Positions 1-9,761 of a DNA stretch of 64,000 nt are shown piece by piece. This DNA is from Acrocarpospora corrugata. Its GTDB lineage: Bacteria > Actinomycetota > Actinomycetes > Streptosporangiales > Streptosporangiaceae. Both the position numbers and the translations under genes were made by a program. The stretch's first letter is position 1; each line of letters starts with the position of its first letter. The notes under the pieces are model-generated. The model had not been told where the DNA came from and searched no databases. It saw nothing but the letters and a program-made list of their open reading frames with translations. The stretch lies in NCBI RefSeq assembly GCF_009687845.1, contig NZ_BLAD01000074.1, positions 18,200-82,199 on the forward strand, read 5' to 3'.

Positions 1-1115
1 GTGGTGTCCAGGTGGAGGCCGGGGACCTCGGTGTTGTCCAGGTAGGTGGACATGGCCTGGCGGGTGGTGTCGATCTGGAAGCGGAGGCAGACCCAGCGGG
101 CGGTGGGCAGGGGGCGGCTCTGGGCGACGCCGTTGGGGCTCTGTTCCGGGAGGGTGGCGTCGTCGAGTTCGCGGTTCCACTGGAGGGCGGCGTTCTGGCC
201 GCCCAGGCGGAGGTCCCGGCCGCCGGCGGTGGAGTCGGCCATGGTGATCATGGTGACGTGGTTGGCGGGGAGAGCGGTGGTGTGCCTGATCCAGAGCCGG
301 GCGTACACGACGGGGGCGACCGTGGAGAGGCTGGCGGTGGTGGCGGCGAAGATGTGGTTGCAGTAGTTGCCGCCGCCGGCGATGCGCAGGGATCTGCTGC
401 CGGAATGGGCCATCGTCGTGTCGATCGTCGCGGTGCCGGTGCCGGCGCAGTTGGGGGTGACGACCGTCCAGTTGCCGCTGGGGGTTGATCCCGTCTGGTC
501 TTCGAAGCCCGAGCAGACGACCGCGCCCGCGCATCCGGGCGGGGGGCTCGGCGATGGGCTTGGCGATGGGCTTGGCGATGGGCTCGGGCTCGGCGAAGGA
601 GAAGGCGACGGCCTCGGTGACGGCGATGGCGTCGGCGATGGGGACGGGGAGGGCGATGGGGACGGGGAGGGCGATGGGCTTGGGGAGGGGCTTGGGGAGT
701 CGGTGCAGGAGGCGTTGTTCAGGGTGAAGTCGGTGGGGATCGGGTTGGCCGATGTCCAGGTGGCCTGGAAGTCGAACTCGGTGGTCGCGCCGGTGGCGAG
801 GGAGCCGTTCCAGGCGGCGTTGGCCGCCGTGACGGCGGTGCCGGACTGGGTGATGACCGTGTTCCAGCCGTTGGTGACGCGCTGGCCTGAGGGGTAGGTC
901 CAGCGGAGGGCCCACGTGCTCGTCGCGGGGCCGAGATTGGTGAGGCGGACCGTCGCGGTGAAGGCTCCGGACCACTGGTTCACGGTGTATTCGACGCGGC
1001 AGGCGGGGGCGGCGGCGGTAGCCGTACCGGGATATAAGGGGATTGCCGAGAGGGCGAGGGCGGTGAGCACGGTGAGTGCTCGCCGGGCCCGGGGGCGGGC
1101 GTCGAAACCGGTCAT
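1..1115 (-). CDS. Secreted CBM2 protein with Cip1-like C-terminal domain (partial, 3' end outside window)
   Basis: The first ~35 residues form a signal peptide (basic start, hydrophobic stretch, then ATAAA). A family 2 carbohydrate-binding module follows (about 36-135), recognisable by its two bounding cysteines and the aromatic stretches VNQWSGAF, WALRWTYPSGQ and NAAWNGS. A Ser-Pro linker of roughly 60 residues leads to a domain beginning GAVVCSGFEDQTG, which resembles the core of fungal/actinobacterial Cip1-like proteins. It is cut by the window edge. CBM2 binds crystalline cellulose or chitin, so the protein is probably a secreted plant-wall-active factor. The ATG at 1115 is preceded by a GAAAGAG ribosome site. 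The CBM2 call is firm; the Cip1-like call is from memory of the family and less certain. Confidence 0.75.
   Translation of the reverse strand, partial: MTGFDARPRARRALTVLTALALSAIPLYPGTATAAAPACRVEYTVNQWSGAFTATVRLTNLGPATSTWALRWTYPSGQRVTNGWNTVITQSGTAVTAANAAWNGSLATGATTEFDFQATWTSANPIPTDFTLNNASCTDSPSPSPSPSPSPSPSPSPSPSPTPSPSPRPSPSPSPSPSPSPSPSPSPSPSPPPGCAGAVVCSGFEDQTGSTPSGNWTVVTPNCAGTGTATIDTTMAHSGSRSLRIAGGGNYCNHIFAATTASLSTVAPVVYARLWIRHTTALPANHVTMITMADSTAGGRDLRLGGQNAALQWNRELDDATLPEQSPNGVAQSRPLPTARWVCLRFQIDTTRQAMSTYLDNTEVPGLHLDT
541..705. repeat. Tandem repeat encoding the Ser-Pro linker
   Basis: Degenerate 6-12 nt units built on GGGCTTGGCGAT / GGGGACGGGGAGGGCGAT encode an (Ser-Pro)n linker with occasional Thr-Pro on the minus strand. 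Linkers of this kind are usual between a CBM and its partner domain; the low-complexity DNA is prone to length variation. Confidence 0.85.
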
Positions 1116-1538
1116 GCGGCGCTCTCTTTCGTGAACTTTCGCCAATTCGACGGCTTATCGGAAATGTCATCCGAAAGGGCGAGAGTGCGCCCGGAACGGA
1201 CGTGGAGCGGCGGGCCCGGCTTCGGCGGCGGGGTATTCGCGCGAGGTGGGTGGGCTCGGCCGCTGGCCACTCGCTCGCAAGGGCCGATGGTCACCGCGCC
1301 CCGGACGACCTGTCAAAACCCGCTCGAAGCGGTACCAGCCGGGAGAACCCGCTGGCCGGACCTTCCGCGCACGCCGAGCGGCCAGCGGATGGCAATTCGC
1401 TCGTTAGATGATTGCGTGAACGTTTCAGCAGTTCCTTCTTGTAGGCGTCCGCCGGTTCAAGGAGAGGAAAACGGAATAATTGCAAAGGGCCGCCGAAAAG
1501 ATTCGGCGGCCCTGCTTTATTCGGTGTTCGGCTAGAGG
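1116..1538. other. Intergenic region between two divergent-to-tandem minus-strand genes, no gene seen
   Basis: About 420 bases without a convincing gene. Short frames on both strands lack ribosome sites and GC3 bias. It must hold the promoter of the CBM2 gene (proximal part, 1116-1300) and the terminator of the nuclease gene (1487-1512). Confidence 0.6.
1487..1512 (-). terminator. Hairpin terminator after the ExeM-like nuclease
   Basis: Perfect 11-bp stem GGGCCGCCGAA/TTCGGCGGCCC with a 4-base loop, 26 bases beyond the nuclease stop codon. On the minus strand it is followed by TTTGCAATTATT. A T-rich tract also follows on the plus strand, so it may work in both directions. Confidence 0.7.
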
Positions 1539-3989
1539 TTATTCGTCGACGACGGGGCTGCCCGGGGTGCAGCGGGCAGGTAGCGGGCTGGTGTCGCAGC
1601 CGGTGAGGATACGGACGATCTGCGGGTCGTGGTCGCTCGCCTGGTCGGCGAACTCGGCGTTGATGTGGACGACGCCGTAGGAGTAGCCCTTGATCGCCGG
1701 GCTGATCATGATGTGGTCGAGGGTCTGGGAGTTGCCGTCGAACACGTAGCTGTAGCGCTCACCTGCGGGCAGTGTGTCGATGAGGGTCTTGAGCGCGGTG
1801 CCGTTGCTGGTCAGCGTGTTGACGGCCGGGCTGAACGGGTAATCGTTCAGGTCACCGAGCACGACGACGCGGGCGCGGGCGAGGCTCTTGGTCGACAGGT
1901 CCTGGACGAACGCGTTGACCTCGGAGGCCTGCTGGATGCGCTGGGTCTCCGTGACGCGGTTGGGCGGCTGCACGGCGGAGGTCAGCGGGTAGTCCCCGCC
2001 CTTGGAGTTGAAGTGGTTGGCGACCACGAACAGCTGCTTGTTGCCGTCGAACAGGAACTCGCCGACGAGCGGCTTGCGGGACGACGACCACGCGGCGGAG
2101 CCCGGGTTGATCCGGCCAGGAGAGACCGACAGCGAGACCTGGTTGCTGGTCGGGCGCTCGCGCAGCACCGTGACGGCCGTGGTGGCGTCGCCGCCCGGCC
2201 GGTCCACGAAGGTCACCCGGGCGGGGTTGAACAGGAAGACCTGGCGGATGTTGCCGCCGGGCTCACCGCCGTCGGTGCCGTCCGCCGGGTCGACGGAACG
2301 CCAGTCGTAGGCGGGGCCGCCGGCCGTCGTGATCGCCGCGATGAACAGCGCGACGGTCTGGTCGGCCGCGACGACGCCGTTGTTGACGGCGCCGTTGTTG
2401 TCCTGGATCTCCTCCAGGGCCAGGATGTCCGGCGAGCCGAGGTTGGTGACGACCGCCTGGGCGAGCCGGGCGAACTTGGCGGCGGGGTTGGTCGCGGCCA
2501 GGTTCTCCACGTTGTACGTCGCGACCGACAGGTCGCCGGCCTTCTTCGGCGGCAGCACCTTCTGGCGCTTGAGCCCGTTGTCGGTGACCGCGCCCAGGGT
2601 GGTCGCGATCAGGGCGTACCCACCGAAGTTCTGGTAGTCGATGACGCCGACGGTGCCGCCGGCCAGCGTGTCGCCGACATTGGCCTCGGGGGCTCCGGTC
2701 AGGGCCTGGATCAGCAGCCGGCCGCTGTTCTGGTCGTCGTAGGACTGGTAGATGGTGCCGCCGCGCGGGGTCGGGTTCTGGCCCGGCTTGAGGGTGACCC
2801 ACAGCTCGTTGAAGTCGTTGGCGGGGCTGACCAGGCGGGCGCTCTGCGCGACCGTGACGCGCATGCCCTCGTGGACCTCGTACCAGTCGAGCGTGTACGA
2901 GCCCGGCTCCAGCGGCTGCGCCTCCAGGGCGCCGGTCTTGGTGTACGGATCGGGCAGCGCGACCGGGATGGCCGCGGGCAGCGTGTTGCCGCCGGTCAGC
3001 TTGGTGTAGGTGACCGTGCCGCCGATCTCGGTCAGCGACTGGGCGCCCGTGGACGGGCGGAACTCGGTGACCCGGCCGGTGGCCAGCACCGAGTCGCCGA
3101 TCGCGACGGTCGGGGTGGTCGTGCCGGTGAAGACGAACAGGCCCTCACTGGTCAGCGGGTCGGCGTCGGCGGACGGGTCCTGGAACCAGAAGCCGCGGGC
3201 GCTGCCGGTGACGCGGACGGCGGTGACGATGCCGGGCACGTTCGTGACGTTCTGCCCGACCACCGGCGAGATGCGGCCCGACCCCTGGATGTCGTGGATG
3301 CGCAGCGGGCCCGGGGTGGGATCGCCGGGGCCGGGGTCGGGGTCGGCCGCCGAGACGGTCGTGCCGGCGGTGTTGGTGGCCTTCGGGACGCCGGAGGAGA
3401 AGTCGGCGGCGTTGTTGTCGGTGTCGACGAGCGCGCCGGAACGGGCGTTGGCCGTGGTGTTGGTCAGGCCGGGAGCGGCGAGGGTCTCGACGTTGGCGGT
3501 GGCGCCGTACCCGATGAGGTCCTTGACGTCGGGGGCGGTGGCGCACGCGGTCCCGCAGCCCACCAGCGGGAACTGGCTGGTGCGCAGGGCGACCACGCCG
3601 GAGGTGGCCGACATCGGGACCGTTCCCACGGCGTCGGGCGTGGGCAGCGTGAGGGCGCCGCCGGCGCCGGCGGCCTGCTGGATCAGGTAGCGGCCGTGCG
3701 CCGGGATGCTGCCGATGAGCGACGTCATCTGGAAGACGACGCCGGCGGCGGAGGCGTACTGGATGCTCCAGGTCGAGACGTCGATCGGGCTGCCGGTGAC
3801 GTTCGCGAGTTCGATGAAGTCGTTCTTGAAGGCCGCTCCGGAGTTGCCGCCGCCGCCGTAGACGGCGGAGATGACGACATCGGTGGAGATGGCGTTCGCG
3901 GAGCCAGGCAGGGTCGCCATGGTCGCCGCGAGGGCCAGCGGCAGGGCCGCCGCCGTGATTAAGCGCCGTTTTGTTTTGCGTGTTGCCAC
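1539..3989 (-). CDS. Secreted ExeM/NucH-like nuclease with lamin-tail domain
   Basis: 816 residues. A Sec signal (about 1-33, ending GSANA) is followed by a lamin-tail domain (about 36-160, DVVISAVYGGGGNSG, FIELANVTG), a Pro/Gly hinge near 215-225, an OB-fold YhcR-like region (about 230-460) and an endonuclease/exonuclease/phosphatase domain (about 485-800). Catalytic-type motifs visible are ATYNVENL, ALEEIQDN, VVANHFNSKGGD, GDLNDYP and SDHDP. Such proteins are extracellular DNases that release nucleotides or phosphate from environmental DNA. The GTG start at 3989 has an AGGAG site 8 bases upstream. It stands alone between the CBM2 gene and the kinase, with its own hairpin terminator. Family assignment is firm; substrate specificity is not visible. 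Confidence 0.85.
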   Translation of the reverse strand: MATRKTKRRLITAAALPLALAATMATLPGSANAISTDVVISAVYGGGGNSGAAFKNDFIELANVTGSPIDVSTWSIQYASAAGVVFQMTSLIGSIPAHGRYLIQQAAGAGGALTLPTPDAVGTVPMSATSGVVALRTSQFPLVGCGTACATAPDVKDLIGYGATANVETLAAPGLTNTTANARSGALVDTDNNAADFSSGVPKATNTAGTTVSAADPDPGPGDPTPGPLRIHDIQGSGRISPVVGQNVTNVPGIVTAVRVTGSARGFWFQDPSADADPLTSEGLFVFTGTTTPTVAIGDSVLATGRVTEFRPSTGAQSLTEIGGTVTYTKLTGGNTLPAAIPVALPDPYTKTGALEAQPLEPGSYTLDWYEVHEGMRVTVAQSARLVSPANDFNELWVTLKPGQNPTPRGGTIYQSYDDQNSGRLLIQALTGAPEANVGDTLAGGTVGVIDYQNFGGYALIATTLGAVTDNGLKRQKVLPPKKAGDLSVATYNVENLAATNPAAKFARLAQAVVTNLGSPDILALEEIQDNNGAVNNGVVAADQTVALFIAAITTAGGPAYDWRSVDPADGTDGGEPGGNIRQVFLFNPARVTFVDRPGGDATTAVTVLRERPTSNQVSLSVSPGRINPGSAAWSSSRKPLVGEFLFDGNKQLFVVANHFNSKGGDYPLTSAVQPPNRVTETQRIQQASEVNAFVQDLSTKSLARARVVVLGDLNDYPFSPAVNTLTSNGTALKTLIDTLPAGERYSYVFDGNSQTLDHIMISPAIKGYSYGVVHINAEFADQASDHDPQIVRILTGCDTSPLPARCTPGSPVVDE

Positions 3990-4103
3990 AGAAGGTGCTC
4001 CTAGATCGAGATATCGCCCAGGAGCATGGTGCTACGTATGCACCACAGGGGGTAGGTACGTCGCTTATTTGTCACCATTCCTCGATATTGCGGACAGGCG
4101 TCG

Positions 4104-5879
4104 TTAGCGTGCGACATCTCCCGGCAGGCGGAGGGTGAAGGTGGAGCCCTGGCCTGGGGTGCTGGTGGCGGAGGCCGTGCCGCCGTGGGCCTCCAGGAGT
4201 TTGCGGACGATGGACAGGCCGAGGCCGCTGCCGCCGGTGCGGCGGTTGCGGGACCGGTCCACCCGCCAGAACCGTTCGAAGATCAGGGGCAGGTCGTCGG
4301 CGCCGATGCCGGTGCCGGTGTCGGCCACCTCGATCACCGTGCCGTCGCCGTCGCGGCGGGCGCGCAGGGCGACGGCGCCGCCGGGGGGTGTGTGCCGGAT
4401 CGCGTTGGAGATCAGGTTGCCGACGGCCTGGCGGAGCCGTACCGGGTCGGCGTGCACCTCCAGCGGGGCGCCGGCGGGCGGGGACAGGGTGACTCCGGCG
4501 GCGTCGGCGCCGCTCCGGTGCGCCTGGGCGACCTGGGCGAGCAGGTCGGTGACGTCGAAGCGTTCCCGGTGCAGGCGGAGTTCGCCGGCGTCGGCCACCG
4601 CCAGGTCCTGCAGGTCGTCGATGATGTGCTGGAGCAGCAGGGCCTCTTCCAGGAGCGAGGAGATCAGCGCCCGGCCGGGGGCGACGAGGCCGTCCTCGGT
4701 CGCCTCCAGCCAGCCCCTGATGTTGCTCAGCGGGGTGCGCAGCTCGTGCGCGACGTCGCTGACCATCGCCTTGCGCAGGCCCTCCAGCTGGGTACGCCGG
4801 ACGGACATGGCGTTGAAGGCCGCCGCCAGCCTGCCGATCTCGTCCTTTCTGGCGATCTGGACGGTGGCCGCGAGATCCCCCCGCTCCATCCGCCGTACGG
4901 CTCCGGTCAGCGCCCGCAGCGGCCGGACCAGCCGGACGCCGGACAGGACGGTGACGGCCACGGTGGCCAGCAGCACCAGCGCCGCGACCCCGGCGATCCT
5001 GACCTGGTTGGCCGGCGACAGATCGAAGATCGTCGAAGGCGGGCCGGCGCGGCTGCCGACGAAGAGCAGCGCGGTCGGCGCGACATAGGGGGCGAGCTGC
5101 TCGCGGCGGCTCGCGGTGACGCACTTCTGCACGCTCTCGGTGAGGCTCCCGGTCCCGGCCGGCCGGACCGGGGCCGGGACTGGGGACCAGCTGAAGTCCA
5201 GGCCGAGCCGCACCTCGGGCAGGTCCCGCCGCTGAAGACAGGCGTTGACCGACGTGCTGAGCCGGTCCAGCGCCTTCGTCTCGGTGGGGGTCAGCCGGTC
5301 GAGGGCGAGGCCGGCGCACCTGGAGGTGGTCGGGTCGATGTTGCGGGTCTCGACGTACGAACGGCCGCTGGGTTTCTGGGCGACGGTGGCGGTGACGTTC
5401 GCCAGGGCGTCGCGCAGGCAGGCGGCCCGCCGCTGGGCGGCGGCGCGCAACTGGTCGCGCTCTCCCGCGGGCAGCCGGAACGGGCCGACCGCGCGCGGGT
5501 CGATGTGATCCGGGGTGTCGACGGCCAGCGGTTCGATCACCGCGGTCGGCTTCGCGGGCAGCGTGATCGGCCCGGGATCGGAGTCGAGCACCGGTTCGCG
5601 GTCCTCGGTGGTGAGGGTGACGCGGTGCCCGGTCTCCCTGGCCAGCCGCCGTACGGTCTCCGCCGCGCCGGACCAGGAGGGGTGCCCGGCCGCGTAGCCG
5701 AGCAGGGCGTCGTAGACCCGGGCGTCGTCGGAGAGCGCCTGCCCCTGCTCCTGCCGGAGCGCCACGGTGGTGCTCCGCACGGTCAGCCAGGCGGTCGCCG
5801 CGATCGAGCAGACCGACACCAGCGCGGTCACCGCGAGCAGGCGCAGCAGCAGGCTGCGGCGCAACGGGACGTCACCCAT
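4104..5879 (-). CDS. Membrane sensor histidine kinase
   Basis: 591 residues. A transmembrane helix near 10-33, an extracytoplasmic sensor region of about 260 residues with several cysteines, a second helix near 295-317, then HAMP, HisKA (SDVAHELRTPLSN, the phospho-accepting histidine) and HATPase_c (NLISNAIRHT, DTGTGIG, GGSGLGLSIV). It should autophosphorylate and pass phosphate to the response regulator whose stop it overlaps by 8 bases. The divergent MacB-like efflux operon suggests a role in sensing envelope-active compounds, as in many BceS/CpxA-like pairs; that is inference. The sensor domain has no family I recognise. Confidence 0.9.
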   Translation of the reverse strand: MGDVPLRRSLLLRLLAVTALVSVCSIAATAWLTVRSTTVALRQEQGQALSDDARVYDALLGYAAGHPSWSGAAETVRRLARETGHRVTLTTEDREPVLDSDPGPITLPAKPTAVIEPLAVDTPDHIDPRAVGPFRLPAGERDQLRAAAQRRAACLRDALANVTATVAQKPSGRSYVETRNIDPTTSRCAGLALDRLTPTETKALDRLSTSVNACLQRRDLPEVRLGLDFSWSPVPAPVRPAGTGSLTESVQKCVTASRREQLAPYVAPTALLFVGSRAGPPSTIFDLSPANQVRIAGVAALVLLATVAVTVLSGVRLVRPLRALTGAVRRMERGDLAATVQIARKDEIGRLAAAFNAMSVRRTQLEGLRKAMVSDVAHELRTPLSNIRGWLEATEDGLVAPGRALISSLLEEALLLQHIIDDLQDLAVADAGELRLHRERFDVTDLLAQVAQAHRSGADAAGVTLSPPAGAPLEVHADPVRLRQAVGNLISNAIRHTPPGGAVALRARRDGDGTVIEVADTGTGIGADDLPLIFERFWRVDRSRNRRTGGSGLGLSIVRKLLEAHGGTASATSTPGQGSTFTLRLPGDVAR

Positions 5880-6567
5880 GCGGGCCGTCGGCGAGCTTGT
5901 ACCCGACGCCGTAGACGGTGAGCAGCCGCACCGGCCGGCGCGGATCCGGCTCGATCTTCCTGCGCAGGTTCATCACGTGCACGTCGACGGTACGGGAGGT
6001 GATGTGCCGGTCGAAGCCATGCAGATGCTCCAGGATCTGCGCCCGGGTGAACACCCGGCCCGGCTGGGACATCAGGAGCTCCAGCAGCTGGAACTCCCCG
6101 GGGGTGCACTCGACGGACTCCCCGGCCACGCTGACCTCGTGCCGTACCGGATCGACGGCCAGGTCGCCGACGCGCAGCAGGGGCTCTACGGGCGTGGCGG
6201 CCCGGCGGGTGCGCCGGAGCAGGGTGCGGATCCGGGCCATCAGCTCGCGCGGGCTGTACGGCTTGGTCATGTAGTCGTCGGCGCCCAGGTCGAGGCCGAG
6301 CAGCAGATCGTCCTCGGTGGCGCGGGCGGTCAGCATGAGCATCGGCAGGTCCGACTCCGCCCGCAGGATCCGGCACACGTCCAGGCCGCTGACCTTGGGC
6401 ATCATCACGTCGAGCACGAGCAGGTCGGGGGCCCGGCGGCGGACGGAGTCCAGCACCGAGCGCCCGTCGTGCACGAGGCCGACGGCGTGGCCTTCCCACT
6501 CCAGGTAACGGCGGAGCAGTTCCGCCTGCTTCTCGTCGTCCTCAGCAACCAGGACATAGGCGCACAT
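5872..6567 (-). CDS. OmpR-family response regulator
   Basis: 231 residues: receiver domain (about 1-118) with acidic pocket EDDE, phospho-acceptor in LLVLDVMMP and the conserved lysine in DYMTKPYS, followed by a winged-helix OmpR/PhoB DNA-binding domain (about 130-225, VECTPGEFQLLELLM, RTVDVHVMNLRRKI, VYGVGYKL). It is co-transcribed with the kinase, whose start overlaps its stop. A direct repeat with 11-bp spacing lies in the divergent promoter region upstream and recurs at the lipoprotein promoter, fitting the tandem-dimer binding of this family. Confidence 0.93.
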   Translation of the reverse strand: MCAYVLVAEDDEKQAELLRRYLEWEGHAVGLVHDGRSVLDSVRRRAPDLLVLDVMMPKVSGLDVCRILRAESDLPMLMLTARATEDDLLLGLDLGADDYMTKPYSPRELMARIRTLLRRTRRAATPVEPLLRVGDLAVDPVRHEVSVAGESVECTPGEFQLLELLMSQPGRVFTRAQILEHLHGFDRHITSRTVDVHVMNLRRKIEPDPRRPVRLLTVYGVGYKLADGPHG

Positions 6568-6623
6568 ATCGCCGAGTTTAGGGTGGCTGTCCGCCTGCGG
6601 GGACGGTTCACAGAAGGACTAAG

Positions 6624-6646
6624 GGTTCCTGACGGGTTCCTAACAT
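6624..6646. promoter_or_regulatory. Candidate response-regulator box (direct repeat, 11-bp period)
   Basis: GGTTCCTGAC (6624-6633) and GGTTCCTAAC (6635-6644) are direct repeats 11 bases apart between the divergent response regulator and efflux genes. CTGACGGGTTCCTAACAT (6629-6646) recurs almost exactly (2 mismatches in 18) at 9723-9740. OmpR/PhoB-family regulators bind such repeats. Confidence 0.55.
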
Positions 6647-6673
6647 TTCCCCACCATCCTCGCCGTCAACACG

Positions 6674-7804
6674 ATGAGGATGGGGGCTCCAGTGGCCGGA
6701 GACACGGGGAACGACAGGAGTTGGCGGCGGGTGGCCGCCGGGGCGGTGGCGCTGGTCGCCGTCGCGGCGGGCGGCGCGGGCGCGGTCGCGCTGGCCGCGC
6801 GCGGCGAACCGGAGCCGCCGGCGCCCGGCAGGGCCCCCGTCGAGACCACGTCGGTGGAGCGGACCGACCTGTCGGACACCCGCTCCCTGCCCGGCACGCT
6901 CGGCTTCGGCGCGGAACGGCCGCTGCGCGGCGCGGGGGAGGGGCTGGTGACCGGGCTGCCGAAGCCGGGCGCCGCGGTGCTCCGGGGCAGACCGCTGTAC
7001 TGGGTGGACGACCGTCCGGTGCCGGTGTTCTTCGGCGCCACCCCGCTCTTCCGCGAACTGGGCAAGATCGGACTGCGAGGCCGTGACGTGACCACGGTGG
7101 CGGACAATCTCGCCGCGCTCGGCTACGCCATCGGCGCACGGTCCGGGCCAGCCGCGGTGACCACCCCGTCCCGGGGGAAGCCGCTGCCGGGAGACGTCTT
7201 CACCGCCTCCCTCCGCGCCGCCCTGAAACGCTGGCAACTGGACACCGGACTGCCGGCCACCGGCACGCTCGACGTCGGGCAGGTCGCCGTGCTGCCGGGA
7301 CCGGCCCGGGTCGGCTCGGTCCAGGCGCGGCTCGGCGACCCGGCGGCGGGGGAGCTGATCACCCTGACCCGGGCGGTGAAGGTGGTGACCGTGCCGGTGA
7401 ACGCCGCCGACGTGGGCGGCATCCGCCGGGGCATGCGGGTCGCCGTCCTGCTGCCCGCCGACCAGGAGATCCCCGGCAAGGTCACGGTGATCGGGACGGC
7501 CGCCACCGACGGCACCTCGGACGGCGGCGCGCCGCAGGTCAGCGTCACCGTCACCCCCGCCAGGAGCGCCGACGTCAAGACGCTGGACTCGGCCCGGGTC
7601 GAGGTGCGGTTCACCGTCAGGGCCCGGCGGGACGTGCTCGCCGTGCCCGTGGGCGCGCTGCTCGCCCTGCGCGAGGGCGGCTACGCCCTGCAACTGCCGG
7701 GCGGGAAGCTGCTCGCCGCGAAGACCGGCATGTTCGCCCGGGGCCTGGTCGAAGTCTCCGGGCCCGGGATCACCCCGGGCCTGACCGTGGTGACCAGCTC
7801 ATGA
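6674..7804 (+). CDS. Efflux periplasmic-adaptor-like protein with peptidoglycan-binding domain
   Basis: 376 residues (374 if the second ATG, at 6680, is used). An N-terminal transmembrane anchor (about 17-44) is followed by an RND/HlyD-type adaptor scaffold that contains an inserted peptidoglycan-binding-1 domain (about 120-210, [19 protein letters not shown]). The C-terminal part resembles the barrel and membrane-proximal domains of MacA-like adaptors. In actinobacteria such proteins are encoded next to MacB-like ABC pumps and are thought to link the pump to the cell wall. The stop overlaps the ATPase start by 4 bases (ATGA), so the genes are one operon. Confidence 0.8.
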   Translation: MRMGAPVAGDTGNDRSWRRVAAGAVALVAVAAGGAGAVALAARGEPEPPAPGRAPVETTSVERTDLSDTRSLPGTLGFGAERPLRGAGEGLVTGLPKPGAAVLRGRPLYWVDDRPVPVFFGATPLFRELGKIGLRGRDVTTVADNLAALGYAIGARSGPAAVTTPSRGKPLPGDVFTASLRAALKRWQLDTGLPATGTLDVGQVAVLPGPARVGSVQARLGDPAAGELITLTRAVKVVTVPVNAADVGGIRRGMRVAVLLPADQEIPGKVTVIGTAATDGTSDGGAPQVSVTVTPARSADVKTLDSARVEVRFTVRARRDVLAVPVGALLALREGGYALQLPGGKLLAAKTGMFARGLVEVSGPGITPGLTVVTSS

Positions 7805-8487
7805 CCCCCGTCCTCCGGGTGATCCGGGCCAGCAAGATCCACCCGGGCGGGGTGACGGCGCTCGACCAGGTCTCCCTGGAGATCGCCGGAGGCGAGCTGC
7901 TCGCCATCCTCGGCCCGTCCGGTTCCGGCAAGTCCACCCTGCTCAACATCATGGGCACCCTCGACCGCCCCACCAGCGGCACCGTCGAGATCGACGGCCA
8001 GGACGCGGCCGCGCTCACCGACCGGCGGCTCTCCGCGCTGCGCGGCCGCCGGCTCGGCTTCGTCTTCCAGCAGTTCCACCTCACCGACGGGCTCAGCGCC
8101 GCCGAGAACGTCGCCACCGGCCTGCTCTACGCCGGCGTGCCGCACCGCAGGCGCCGCCCGCTCGCGCTCGCCGCCCTGGCCCGGGTCGGGCTCGCCCACC
8201 GGGTCGGCCACCTGCCGCACCAGCTCTCCGGCGGCGAACGGCAGCGCGTCGCCATCGCCCGCGCCCTGGTCAACGAACCCGCCCTGATCCTCGCCGACGA
8301 GCCGACCGGCGCCCTGGACACCGCCAACGGCCAGGCCGTACTCGACCTGCTGGTACGGCTGAACGCCGAGGGCGCCACCATCGCGATCGTCACCCACGAC
8401 CGGGACCTCACGGCCCTGGTGCCCCGGCGGATCGAGATCCTCGACGGCCGCATCGTCGCCGACACGCACCGGAAGGGCACCCCATGA
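7801..8487 (+). CDS. MacB/LolD-type ABC transporter ATP-binding protein
   Basis: 228 residues with every ABC ATPase motif: Walker [11 protein letters not shown]-loop VFQQFHL, signature [15 protein letters not shown], Walker [12 protein letters not shown] and the H-loop in IVTHDRD. Length and sequence fit the MacB/FtsE-like group that pairs with four-helix FtsX-type permeases. It probably powers export or membrane extraction of a peptide or lipid-like compound together with the adaptor and the permease, whose start it overlaps by 4 bases. Confidence 0.92.
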   Translation: MTPVLRVIRASKIHPGGVTALDQVSLEIAGGELLAILGPSGSGKSTLLNIMGTLDRPTSGTVEIDGQDAAALTDRRLSALRGRRLGFVFQQFHLTDGLSAAENVATGLLYAGVPHRRRRPLALAALARVGLAHRVGHLPHQLSGGERQRVAIARALVNEPALILADEPTGALDTANGQAVLDLLVRLNAEGATIAIVTHDRDLTALVPRRIEILDGRIVADTHRKGTP

Positions 8488-9692
8488 CGCTCGCCACCAC
8501 CCGGCCCGTCCGGCTCCCGCCCGCCGACGTGCTGCGGCTCGGGCTGCTGGGCCTGCGCACCAGGAAACTCCGGGCGGCGCTGTCGGCCCTCGGCATCTCG
8601 ATCGGCGTCGCCACCCTGATCGTCGTGACGGGCATCCCCGCCGCCGGCCAGCAGGCCCTGCTCGACCGGCTGGCCGCGCTCGGCACCAACATGCTGCGCG
8701 CCGAGCCGATGCCCAACCAGGACCCGCCGGTCCTGCTGCCCGAGACGGCCGACGGCATGGCGGCCAGGATCGCCCCCGTCCTGGAGGCGAGCGCGGTCGC
8801 CAACACCCACGCCGCCGTGGCCCGCTCCGACCGGGTGGACGACACCGACGCCGCCGGCGTCAGCGTGCTCGCCGGCCGGGACGACCTGCTGGCGGCGGTC
8901 AACGGGACCGTGCACGCCGGGCGTTTCCTCAACCCCGCCACCGACGCCTTCCCCGCCATGGTGCTCGGCCACCACGCCGCCACCCGGCTCGGCGTCAACG
9001 ACCTGCCGCCCGGCCGCGAACCCCCGCAGGTGTACGCCGGGGGGCAGTGGTTCACCGTCATCGGCCTCCTCGATCCGATGCCGCTGGCCCCCGAACTGGA
9101 CCGGTCGGTCCTGGTCGGCTGGGAGGCCGCCCGCCGGTTCCTGCGCTTCGACGGCCACCCCACCGTGATCTACGTACGGGCCCGGGAGGACGCGGTCGAG
9201 GACGTGCGCGCGGTGCTGCCCGCCAGCGTCCACCCCGAGGCGCCCGGCCTGGTCCAGGTCAGCAGGCCGTCGGACGCGCTGGCCGCCAAACGCGCCACCG
9301 AGACCGCCTTCTCCGCGCTGTTCCTCGGGCTGGCCGGGGTCGCCCTGCTGGTCGGCGGCATCGGCGTGGCCAACACGATGGTGGTCTCGGTGCTGGAACG
9401 CCGCCGCGAGATCGGCCTGCGGCGGGCGCTCGGAGCCACCCGCGGCCACGTGCGGGTGCAGTTCCTGACCGAGTCGGTGGCGCTGTCCGGGCTGGGCGGC
9501 GGGATCGGCGCCCTGCTGGGCGTGCTGGCGGCCCTCGGCTACGACGCCTACCAGGGCTGGCCGCCCGTCATCCCGGGGATCGCCGTGGCCGGGGGAGCCG
9601 CGGGCGCAGTGCTGGTCGGCATGGCGGCCGGGGTCTATCCGTCGATCCGGGCCTCCCGCCTCACGCCCACCGACGCGCTGGCCGCGCCCTGA
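8484..9692 (+). CDS. MacB-like ABC transporter permease (FtsX domain)
   Basis: 402 residues: N-terminal transmembrane helix near 32-55 ([20 protein letters not shown]), a MacB_PCD-like extracytoplasmic domain (about 60-270), then three helices in the FtsX domain (about 275-395, [36 protein letters not shown]). This is the classic architecture of tripartite efflux or lipoprotein-type permeases. It is the last gene of the operon; 70 bases separate it from the lipoprotein gene, which has its own repeat-bearing promoter. Confidence 0.9.
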   Translation: MTLATTRPVRLPPADVLRLGLLGLRTRKLRAALSALGISIGVATLIVVTGIPAAGQQALLDRLAALGTNMLRAEPMPNQDPPVLLPETADGMAARIAPVLEASAVANTHAAVARSDRVDDTDAAGVSVLAGRDDLLAAVNGTVHAGRFLNPATDAFPAMVLGHHAATRLGVNDLPPGREPPQVYAGGQWFTVIGLLDPMPLAPELDRSVLVGWEAARRFLRFDGHPTVIYVRAREDAVEDVRAVLPASVHPEAPGLVQVSRPSDALAAKRATETAFSALFLGLAGVALLVGGIGVANTMVVSVLERRREIGLRRALGATRGHVRVQFLTESVALSGLGGGIGALLGVLAALGYDAYQGWPPVIPGIAVAGGAAGAVLVGMAAGVYPSIRASRLTPTDALAAP

Positions 9693-9717
9693 CGCCAGGC
9701 ACTAAGAGAACCTCATC

Positions 9718-9740
9718 TGTCCCTGACAGGTTCCTCACAT
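9718..9740. promoter_or_regulatory. Second candidate response-regulator box
   Basis: TGTCCCTGAC (9718-9727) and GGTTCCTCAC (9729-9738) are imperfect direct repeats (7 of 10) with the same 11-bp spacing as at 6624-6644. They lie 24 bases upstream of the lipoprotein start. The preceding ACTAAG is also shared by the two promoters. Confidence 0.5.
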
Positions 9741-9761
9741 CCGGGCGGCAACCTGCCTCGC

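Noticed and set aside
1629..3962. 777-codon open frame antisense to the ExeM-like nuclease
   Set aside because: Arg/Gly/Val-rich translation without domains; it mirrors GC3-biased codons of the real gene.
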